From NCBI GenBank assembly GCA_020161405.1, contig JAIUOD010000002.1, positions 496,001 to 560,000 on the forward strand: a stretch of 64,000 nt of DNA, read 5' to 3'. Both the position numbers and the translations under genes were made by a program. This DNA comes from Pseudomonadota bacterium (lineage in GTDB: Bacteria > Pseudomonadota > Alphaproteobacteria > Caulobacterales > Aquidulcibacteraceae). Shown in pieces: positions 57,931 through 64,000 of this stretch (its first letter is position 1; each line of letters starts with the position of its first letter). The notes beneath the pieces are model-generated. The model did not search any database. It worked only from the letters and a program-made list of their open reading frames with translations, and had not been told where the DNA came from.

Positions 57931-58774
57931 TAATAGCAAGCTTTTCAAGCATTTCCTTATCGCGCGCATCGGGCGCGGTTATGATTGCATTTTCTAAGGC
58001 TTTATCAATCATTGATGGTGTGCGCGGTTTTTGCGATAAAAAGCGCGCAAGGTTTTTGATTGTATCTTTTGCGCGCGCCGAATTTTCATGCATGATTTTT
58101 ACAACCGATGCCACATCAACATGATCATGATCTTCATTCCAGCAATCATAATCAGTGACCATAGCAATTGTTGCATATGGAATTTGCGCTTCGCGGGCTA
58201 ATTTGGCCTCTGGCATATTGGTCATGCCGATTACATCGCAATTCCAGCTTCTATAAAGCTCTGATTCCGCCTTGGATGAGAATTGTGGCCCTTCCATAAC
58301 CATATAGGTTCCACCAATATGGGCCTTTGCGCCGGCTTTTATTGCGGCTTCATAGGCAAAGTTTGAAAGGCGTTGGCATATTGGCTGTGCCATTGAAACA
58401 TGGGCAACAAGACCATTGCCAAAGAAGGTTTTTTCGCGTGCAAAAGTACGGTCAATAAATTGATCAACCATAACAAATTCACCAGGTTTATATTTATGTT
58501 TCAATGAACCAACCGCAGAAACCGAAAGAATATCCGTAACACCCAATGATTTTAGGGCATAAATATTGGCGCGATAATTTATGGTCGATGGCGTATAAAC
58601 ATGCCCACGCCCATGACGCGGCAAAAACGCAATTTTCTGCCCGTCAAGTTCGCCCACAAAAACATCATCAGACGGCGCACCAAATGGCGTTTCAACCTTA
58701 ACCCATTCACCCCTAAGCCCATCAATCTGATAAAGCCCAGAACCCCCAATAACCCCCAAAACCCATTTTGACAT
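57920..58774 (-). CDS. mtnP: S-methyl-5'-thioadenosine phosphorylase
   Basis: About 284 residues, PNP/MTAP family. It phosphorolyses methylthioadenosine from polyamine synthesis to adenine and methylthioribose-1-phosphate. Landmarks are LGVIGGSGLYQIDGL, FLPRHGRGHVYTPSTINYRANIYALKSLGV, YMVMEGPQFSSKAESELYRSW and VIGMTNMPEAKLAREAQIPYATIAMVTDYDCW. The last is the base-binding loop with Asp pair that defines the adenine-specific group. ATG 58774 with GAGGTG upstream is preferred over a start 30 bases earlier. Confidence 0.94.
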   Translation of the reverse strand: MSKWVLGVIGGSGLYQIDGLRGEWVKVETPFGAPSDDVFVGELDGQKIAFLPRHGRGHVYTPSTINYRANIYALKSLGVTDILSVSAVGSLKHKYKPGEFVMVDQFIDRTFAREKTFFGNGLVAHVSMAQPICQRLSNFAYEAAIKAGAKAHIGGTYMVMEGPQFSSKAESELYRSWNCDVIGMTNMPEAKLAREAQIPYATIAMVTDYDCWNEDHDHVDVASVVKIMHENSARAKDTIKNLARFLSQKPRTPSMIDKALENAIITAPDARDKEMLEKLAIIIS

Positions 58775-58849
58775 AATCACCTCACACCCCACCCATAAAA
58801 ACAACCAATCCCAAGGTCAATGCACGTTTAACAATATGAGTTTTATAAG

Positions 58850-59725
58850 TCATTCTTCATCTGGAATGATGTCATGAAGGTTCAATACTCTGTAAGCCAC
58901 AACCTTTCCTGAAGAGTTAGTTGTGGCGTTTACATCTACTATGAAGCTAGCAGTTAAAGGGTTTTTAAGTGGATCTGATTTGAAGTTCTCAAACTTAATT
59001 CTGTCAAGATCAGAAACAAATAAAATAGGGACATCGTTTTTTGAAATATCTTGTATCACACCTTTGTGAGCAGTTCTCCCTTCTTTCTTTGCCTCTTCCT
59101 GACCCGTTTGATATAGCCTAAGTATTTCATTTTTGTACTGTGCATCATCGGTGTTTTCCAAAATTTCTAATGCTTTTTTTGAACCATAATGTGCGTCTTT
59201 TACTAATTTATTTTTGCAAATAAATTTCACTTCTTCATTTGTACCGTCAGGGTGTGTTATGATTTTGTTAAGTCCTAATGACATCTCACCATTTTTAGAA
59301 TCGGCCACAGTCTTAGTAAGGTTTTGCATGGCTTTTAATTCAGCTTTACTAAATCCAACATCTCTTGCTGAGATTTTAGACTTTGAATTAAATAACGCTA
59401 ATGTTTTTATGGTGTCATAAACATTCTTTACAAAATCATATAAATTATTCAGTTCAGATGCGGCTGATGCTGCTCCTGCAGCGAGGTAAGGTGTATAAGG
59501 TGCCAATTCGGCAAATATACAATTAGTTTTAATTTCTGTAATAAATAATTTAACATCTTGCTCATCAATATTTTTTTGGCCTTTTGAGCGCGCTAAATCT
59601 TCAAAAAATTTTAAATATTTAAAACTTAAAGCTGATAGAGAATTTGAAAAATCCATTAATTCAATAGGTTCATGTACATCAAAATGAATAGTAACTCTTG
59701 ATTCACTTATAATTGGATTAATCAT
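58850..59725 (-). CDS. Hypothetical accessory protein
   Basis: 291 residues, not recognised. N-terminal VTIHFDVHEPIELMDFSNSLSAL followed by a helical part, a Gly/Ala-rich turn or short hydrophobic segment (TPYLAAGAASAASELNNLYDF, about 78-98) and a charged helix. The C-terminal beta-rich half has RTAHKGVIQDISKNDVPILFVSDLDRIKFENF and SFIVDVNATTNSSGKVVAYRVLNLHDI. The ITIHF-type start recalls uncharacterised proteins of accessory islands. ATG 59725 has GAGATAG upstream. It lies alone between mtnP and the pet operon, next to a dispersed repeat, and looks more AT-rich than both, consistent with a gained gene. Confidence 0.7.
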   Translation of the reverse strand: MINPIISESRVTIHFDVHEPIELMDFSNSLSALSFKYLKFFEDLARSKGQKNIDEQDVKLFITEIKTNCIFAELAPYTPYLAAGAASAASELNNLYDFVKNVYDTIKTLALFNSKSKISARDVGFSKAELKAMQNLTKTVADSKNGEMSLGLNKIITHPDGTNEEVKFICKNKLVKDAHYGSKKALEILENTDDAQYKNEILRLYQTGQEEAKKEGRTAHKGVIQDISKNDVPILFVSDLDRIKFENFKSDPLKNPLTASFIVDVNATTNSSGKVVAYRVLNLHDIIPDEE

Positions 59726-59816
59726 TTCTATCTCGTATATTTAGTTAATATCTTTTCCAAATATTTTGAATATTATATTTATATTCCTCAATGTAAATAA
59801 TTATTATTAAAATAAT

Positions 59817-59845
59817 AAAAGCCCGAACTAGAGTTCGGGCTTTTT
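59817..59845. terminator. Symmetric terminator downstream of petC
   Basis: AAAAGCCCGAACT / AGTTCGGGCTTTT (59817-59829, 59832-59844), a 13-bp perfect stem with a 2-base AG gap, A-run on one side and T-run on the other. It serves the minus-strand pet operon (about 115 bases past petC, after the repeat) and could also stop plus-strand transcripts. Confidence 0.85.
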
Positions 59846-59858
59846 AAAAATCTAAAGT

Positions 59859-59952
59859 CAATAAAAATCAAAAACCACGCTTTTTGATTTTTATTGTCCG
59901 CTTAAATCCACTTTGCCGAGTGAGCCGCGAAGCGGCGAGGGTGGCAAAGTGA
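59859..59952 (+). repeat. Two-hairpin intergenic repeat, copy 2
   Basis: Hairpin 1 (59859-59896) has 16-bp perfect arms around CCACGC and, with TCCGC after it, is identical to the reverse complement of 19718-19760. Hairpin 2 has arms CACTTTGCC / GGCAAAGTG (59909-59917, 59943-59951) enclosing GCCGC-GAA-GCGGC (59924-59936). The hairpin 2 arms differ from copy 1 (CGACTTGC / GCAAGTCG), yet both sides have changed so that pairing is kept. It ends 7 bases before the petC stop codon. Confidence 0.85.
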
Positions 59953-59958
59953 GACTTT

Positions 59959-60768
59959 TTAGTGTTTCACATTCCGCCATACAGATTGGTAAGATAACCA
60001 AGTGAAGATGGCAAAAATGAACAAGAATAACATAGTCGCAAGACCAGTCTTTTTGCGTTCAGTTTGATGCGGGTCAGACGCCCATTGCAAGAAGGCCGCA
60101 ATATCTGCTGATTGTTGTTCAGTAGTTGCTTTAATGCCTTTGTTTTCAGGTGTATCAGCATATGTTACACGCCCATCAGTAAGCTGTTCAGGCATACCAA
60201 TAATACCACCCGCGATATATGGATTATAAACTTTACCTTCAGGCACATTTACGCCGTGTGGTACAGGTTTATTATAACCTTGCATCAACGAATAAACATA
60301 GTTTGCACCTCCATGACGCGCCTTTGTGATAACAGACAAATCAGGTGGTAAAGCACCGCCATTTGCTTGTTTTGCCGCATAATCAGAATCAAACGGGCTT
60401 ACAAAAGCATCAGCAGGTGTGCCTTCACGCTCAACTTCGGCACCATTTGCATCAACGTCTTTAACTTTATAGCCTTTAGCGATTGCCTTAACTACAGGGT
60501 TGTCGTTGGCATTTGGGAATTTAGGGTCATAATATGGCCCATTTTTTTCACCCAAATTGCGATAGTGCATTTCTTTCATTGAATGGCAAGAAGAGCAAAC
60601 TTCTTTATAGATTTGAAAGCCACGTTGCACTTGCGCACGATCGAAGCGACCAAATATACCCTCATAGCTACCTTGGGCATCCAAAAGCTTGTGAGCACCT
60701 TCATTAGCAAAAGCCGCAGAAGAAGCCAAACCAAGGGTTAGAATAGTTGTAAGTAGAATTTTACGCAT
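59959..60768 (-). CDS. petC: Cytochrome c1 of bc1 complex
   Basis: About 269 residues. Signal peptide (ILLTTILTLGLASSAAFA), then the c-type haem site CSSCH (in YKEVCSSCHSMKEMHYRNL). PFDSDYAAKQANGGALPPDLSVITKARHGGANYVYSLM is the cytochrome c1 block, and MPEQLTDGRVTY holds the axial Met. A C-terminal membrane anchor follows (GLATMLFLFIFAIFTWLSYQSVW). It passes electrons from the Rieske centre to cytochrome c. AGGGG overlapping the petB end suits ATG 60768; ATG 60774 is two codons upstream. Last gene of petABC. Confidence 0.95.
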   Translation of the reverse strand: MRKILLTTILTLGLASSAAFANEGAHKLLDAQGSYEGIFGRFDRAQVQRGFQIYKEVCSSCHSMKEMHYRNLGEKNGPYYDPKFPNANDNPVVKAIAKGYKVKDVDANGAEVEREGTPADAFVSPFDSDYAAKQANGGALPPDLSVITKARHGGANYVYSLMQGYNKPVPHGVNVPEGKVYNPYIAGGIIGMPEQLTDGRVTYADTPENKGIKATTEQQSADIAAFLQWASDPHQTERKKTGLATMLFLFIFAIFTWLSYQSVWRNVKH

Positions 60769-60780
60769 TTTCATTACCCC

Positions 60781-62037
60781 TTAATGTGCGCCAGAAATTG
60801 AATCTGCAATTGATGCAGGTGGCGTTTTAGGTTTTTCATAAATTCCCAATAATGGTAAAATCACCAAGAAATAAGCGAAATAATAGATAACGCCAATTTT
60901 TGATATTGTAGTCCAAGGTTCACCGATATTTGCACCGCAGAAACCAAGAATAACGAAATTCACCAAGAATAAGAACCAGAAGATTTTACCCAATGGACGA
61001 TAACGCATAGATTTGATTTTAGAAGAATCTAAAAGTGGCAAAGCCAACCAAATTAAAATCGCGCCGCCCATAGCGATAACACCGCCAAGTTTTGCAGGGA
61101 TGAACAAAAGATCAAAGTCAATCGCACGCAAGATTGCATAGAATGGCAACAAATACCATTCTGGAACAATGTGCGCTGGTGTTACTTGTGCATTTGCAGG
61201 AATATAATTGTCAGGGTGATTCAATGCCTCTGGTGCAAAGAATACGAAGGCAACATAAACCATCAAGAAAATTAAAATCGCAAAGCCATCTTTGATTGTA
61301 TAATAAGGATGGAATGGAAGGGTTTCTTTTTCCACATCTTTAACTTCAACACCAGTTGGGTTGTTATTACCTGGAACGTGAAGCGCCCAAATGTGTAGAA
61401 CCACAACACCCGCAATTACGAATGGCATCAAATAGTGCAATGATAAGAAGCGGTTCAAAGTTGGTTGACCAACCGCAAAACCACCCAATAACCATTTGTG
61501 AATTGGCTCACCAACCACAGGTATAGCAGATGCGATATTAGTGATAACAGTTGCACCCCAAAATGACATCTGGCCCCAAGGAAGCACATAGCCCATGAAC
61601 GCAGTAATAACCATCAAAAGATAGATTATAACGCCAAGACCCCACAATAATTCACGTGGTTCTTTATATGATCCATAATAAAGGCCACGGAAAATGTGGA
61701 TATAAACCGCCAAGAAGAAGAAAGATGCGCCAACCATGTGCATATAACGCACAAGCCAACCACCGTTCACATCACGCATAATATGCGCAACAGATGCAAA
61801 GGCAAAATCAACATGCGGCACATAATGCATAACCAAAATGATGCCAGTAAGAATTTGGATTACCAAGAAAATTGCCAAGATGCCGCCAAAAGTCCACCAA
61901 TAATTTAGGTTTTTTGGGGTTGGGAAATCAACCATAGTATCATAAGCAAAACGGATAAGTGGCAAACGGCGATCAAGCCATTTTTCAAATCCACTATTTG
62001 GAACATATTTAGAAGGACCACTCATCTTATTATCCAA
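60781..62037 (-). CDS. petB: Cytochrome b of bc1 complex
   Basis: 418 residues, eight membrane helices. The haem-ligand His pairs lie in the second and fourth helices ([45 protein letters not shown]). The Qo site shows [16 protein letters not shown] and [15 protein letters not shown] (PEWY), typical of quinol oxidation at the P side. Full-length fused cytochrome b with no split, as in proteobacteria and mitochondria. Its start overlaps the petA end by 8 bases, so translation is coupled. Confidence 0.97.
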   Translation of the reverse strand: MDNKMSGPSKYVPNSGFEKWLDRRLPLIRFAYDTMVDFPTPKNLNYWWTFGGILAIFLVIQILTGIILVMHYVPHVDFAFASVAHIMRDVNGGWLVRYMHMVGASFFFLAVYIHIFRGLYYGSYKEPRELLWGLGVIIYLLMVITAFMGYVLPWGQMSFWGATVITNIASAIPVVGEPIHKWLLGGFAVGQPTLNRFLSLHYLMPFVIAGVVVLHIWALHVPGNNNPTGVEVKDVEKETLPFHPYYTIKDGFAILIFLMVYVAFVFFAPEALNHPDNYIPANAQVTPAHIVPEWYLLPFYAILRAIDFDLLFIPAKLGGVIAMGGAILIWLALPLLDSSKIKSMRYRPLGKIFWFLFLVNFVILGFCGANIGEPWTTISKIGVIYYFAYFLVILPLLGIYEKPKTPPASIADSISGAH

Positions 62038-62608
62038 TCTTAACTAGTGTATCTGATAAATAAACATAAGGTGGGATTATAAGGTTTAGCGGTGCAGGAC
62101 CCTTACGAATACGACCAGAAGTATCGTATTGCGAACCATGACAAGGGCAGAACCAACCACCATAATCACCTAAATAACCAGATTCAGTTACACCAACTGG
62201 GATGCAACCCAAATGCGTACATGCTGCTTGCATAATCAAATATTGTGCTTTGCCAGCTTTACCATCTGATTGCATAGTACGTTGTTCATCGGTTTGTTTG
62301 TCGCGCAAATCAGGTGCGCTGTCGTCTTTTTTTGCACGTGCAATTTCTTCGGCTGTACGGTGACGGATGAAAAGCGGTGCACCACGCCACATAACTTTGG
62401 CTTGTGAACCTTCGGCAACAGTTGAAAGATCAAATTCAATTGATGCCAGTGCCATTGTATCGGCCGCAGGGTTCATTTGATTGATTAATGGCCATGCAAC
62501 CATCGCGGCACCACCAGCAGCAATTGCGCCAGTCGCCACGTGAAGCATGTCACGGCGGGTAGGTTGGCCTTCATGGCCATTTGTATGAGAGCTGTCAGAC
62601 AATTCCAT
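62030..62608 (-). CDS. petA: Rieske iron-sulphur protein of bc1 complex
   Basis: 192 residues. The N-terminal [26 protein letters not shown] is a Tat-type RR signal anchor. The Rieske domain holds the 2Fe-2S ligands in CTHLGC and CPCHGS (two Cys and two His, plus the disulphide Cys). The loop between them is short, as in alphaproteobacteria. An inserted Lys/Asp-rich stretch (about 90-118) precedes the cluster domain, like the 'longer' Rieske of that class. ATG 62608 has GGAG upstream. First gene of petABC. Confidence 0.96.
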   Translation of the reverse strand: MELSDSSHTNGHEGQPTRRDMLHVATGAIAAGGAAMVAWPLINQMNPAADTMALASIEFDLSTVAEGSQAKVMWRGAPLFIRHRTAEEIARAKKDDSAPDLRDKQTDEQRTMQSDGKAGKAQYLIMQAACTHLGCIPVGVTESGYLGDYGGWFCPCHGSQYDTSGRIRKGPAPLNLIIPPYVYLSDTLVKIG

Positions 62609-63030
62609 AACACTCCAGATAAAGATTGCGATAAGTGAAATTTGAAGCTTAAGGCCTAAAATTTAACGTATCGCAAACGCGAAAAATAACAGGCAAGGGT
62701 AGTCGCAGGTTTTAAACCCAATCCACCCCTTGTTGGTTTCGATTAGCCCTCTATTTCAAGACTTTCAAGCGGGTTAGACTTAAGAATGTCAAACTTTCGC
62801 CTTATTTTGCAGCTTTTTTATGTTCAAAAAGCCTTTGGAATTGAAAGATAATGGCAAAAACCCTTTTAAATAAGGGAATATTGATGGGATTGCGACTTTT
62901 TGGCACTTTGCGGATTTATTGCAAATTTTTAGCGTAATCACATTGAAAATCATCAAAAACAGGAAATTTAAAAATTTGATTCCAATTTAAAAATTCATCA
63001 TAAATTTATGACCTCAATTAAGTAAAATTG
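62609..63030. other. petA upstream spacer, no gene found
   Basis: 422 AT-rich bases. No ORF above noise, no tRNA-like fold. The petA promoter (minus strand) must lie within about 150 bases of 62608; a weak TTGCCT-N18-GATACG pair is visible there. A short CCCTTTTAAATAAGGG hairpin near 62860 and a TTGAAAATCATCAA FNR-like match at 62943 lie far from petA and are not called. Confidence 0.4.
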
Positions 63031-63324
63031 TCATGGAAGAAGTTTTTTTAAAGCATCAAGATATTCAATAAAGGCCTTATTTCCAACCTTAGTTAATGTG
63101 ATTTTTGTATTGGGTTTTTTACCGATAAATGATTTTTCAACTTTGATATATTGCGCTTCTTCAAGCTTTTTAAGGCTTATGGATAAATTACCATCACTAC
63201 TTTGGGTTTGTTTTTTCAAAGTATTAAAATCCGCCGATCCCGCAGTCGATAAATAAGCCATTATTCCTAGTCGAAGACGCGAATGGATAAGGTCATTGAT
63301 GTTGGAGATATTAAAATCGTCCAT
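63031..63324 (-). CDS. Winged-helix transcriptional regulator (HTH_34-like)
   Basis: 97 residues. INDLIHSRLRLGIMAYLSTAGSADFNTLKKQTQSSDGNLSISLKKLEEAQYIKVEKSFIGKKPNTKITLTKVGNKAFIEYLDALKKL is a complete winged-helix domain of the transcriptional-regulator family PF13601 (MarR/PadR-like) with no other domain. These small proteins bind DNA as dimers and usually sit beside a membrane protein gene they control, which fits here: its ATG overlaps the stop of the upstream membrane protein gene by one base. Confidence 0.88.
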   Translation of the reverse strand: MDDFNISNINDLIHSRLRLGIMAYLSTAGSADFNTLKKQTQSSDGNLSISLKKLEEAQYIKVEKSFIGKKPNTKITLTKVGNKAFIEYLDALKKLLP

Positions 63325-63968
63325 TATTTAGCCTTTTCATCGCGCAGGCTCAGATACGCAGGTAGAATGCAGAATAGTAAAAATGATAAAAGAAACGAGT
63401 AGTTCCCTCCAAAGGTTGCGCCAATATAGATTGTTATAGGCGCTAATAAAAAGCTTCCAATAGAGAAAAAGTTTAACCATTTCTTGCCCGATACCACTGA
63501 GGTTACAAGCCATCCAATACCAATAGAAATTAGTAAAAAGGAGCCTGTGAAATATATTGAAAATATACCCAATATTATTGGCGGATTAGGAAAATGGTTC
63601 AAATAATCTTCGATTTGACCATGATTAAGGAAAGATACACCAAACGCAATAAAGCATAATAGAAAATCAACAGTTCCAATTAGCACACCTAGCCATACCG
63701 TGTTAGCAACTTTACTAGCAGTTGATTTTTCTCCTATCCCAAAAATATTCCTGCGGTCTAAGAATAAACCAGATGCGAAAATTATTATTGTAAGTAGCGC
63801 AATATAATTTGTGGCTTTGAAATATAATGATGAAAATTGAAAGTCTTTAGGCATGAGAAATTTTATATCCAATGATAAACGTGCCAATGTATAAAATAAT
63901 ATTGCCGCGCCAGCCCACAATAATGCCCGCCCAATGTTCAAAGGACCAATGTCGCCTTTTTGTACCAT
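63324..63968 (-). CDS. Membrane protein partner of winged-helix regulator
   Basis: 214 residues, about six hydrophobic segments (ALLWAGAAILFYTLARL, ATNYIALLTIIIFASGLFL, VWLGVLIGTVDFLLCFIAFGVSF, ILGIFSIYFTGSFLLISIGIGWLV and two more near the C-terminus), no recognised domain. Upstream gene of a two-gene unit with the HTH_34 regulator (TAATG overlap). ATG 63968 is 32 bases from the window edge, so an upstream promoter is only partly visible. Function unknown; the pairing resembles regulator/membrane-sensor or transporter couples. Confidence 0.7.
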   Translation of the reverse strand: MVQKGDIGPLNIGRALLWAGAAILFYTLARLSLDIKFLMPKDFQFSSLYFKATNYIALLTIIIFASGLFLDRRNIFGIGEKSTASKVANTVWLGVLIGTVDFLLCFIAFGVSFLNHGQIEDYLNHFPNPPIILGIFSIYFTGSFLLISIGIGWLVTSVVSGKKWLNFFSIGSFLLAPITIYIGATFGGNYSFLLSFLLFCILPAYLSLRDEKAK

Positions 63969-64000
63969 ATTTTTAATATATTCGATTTCAGATTTTAAAT

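Noticed and set aside
62690..62740. Sequence with GGTTTTAAACCC resembling a tRNA T-arm
   Set aside because: No acceptor, D-arm or anticodon arm can be folded around it on either strand.
62943..62956. TTGAAAATCATCAA, near match to an FNR/FnrL box
   Set aside because: It lies about 335 bases upstream of petA, too far for normal action, and AT-rich sequence gives such matches by chance.

Overview
The window is chromosomal DNA from an AT-rich (well under 50% G+C by eye) free-living alphaproteobacterium. Supporting this are the ftsZ-lpxC-bamD-recN-ligA order, the alphaproteobacterial FtsZ tail ([14 protein letters not shown]), a DUF2385/TIGR02301 protein, the linked MoxR-DUF58-DUF4159 and DUF1285-NUDIX-cca blocks, an fbc (petABC) bc1 operon and a CtrA-type TTAA-N7-TTAA site in front of ftsZ. 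I cannot name genus or species. No rRNA, tRNA, CRISPR array, insertion sequence or prophage was seen.

Layout. 1-11 kb: branched-chain amino acid genes ilvC, ilvD and leuA, interleaved with a methyltransferase, a CDP-alcohol phosphatidyltransferase-like protein, an M48 protease and membrane proteins. 11-19 kb: a Lys/Glu-rich unknown protein, a SIMPL protein, a DMT transporter, a two-receiver response regulator, DUF2385, an MFS transporter, a FAD-linked oxidase/nitroreductase pair and cysE. 19.7-21.2 kb: a non-coding stretch with a two-hairpin repeat, followed by asd behind what looks like a complete ribosome-mediated attenuator. 21.2-23.9 kb: a large RloC/PrrC-like AAA ATPase, probably accessory. 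24-31 kb: xseA, two tandem M23 lipoproteins, a LemA/TPM cluster, a decayed XRE regulator beside a small membrane protein, and gluQ. 31-45 kb: HNH nuclease, DUF1993, XpaC-like, MFS, GNAT, then the MoxR operon divergent from DUF1285-NUDIX-cca. 45-54 kb: ligA, recN, bamD, lpxC, ftsZ. 54-64 kb: murI, plsC, an Ada-like repair protein, DUF1203, a hydrolase, mtnP, an unknown islet gene, a second copy of the repeat, petCBA, and a winged-helix regulator with a membrane partner.

The most striking item is the asd leader (about 19.93-20.12 kb). A 24-codon leader peptide, in which 12 of the first 14 residues are Met, Thr, Ile or Lys (end products of the aspartate pathway that asd feeds), is followed by mutually exclusive antiterminator and terminator hairpins. 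Its promoter lies so close that the mRNA may be leaderless. Other points of interest are the inverted repeat pair whose second stem keeps its pairing with a different sequence, an M23 paralogue with Cys replacing a zinc-ligand His, a CtrA box at ftsZ, and the very frequent 3' overlap or abutment of convergent genes.
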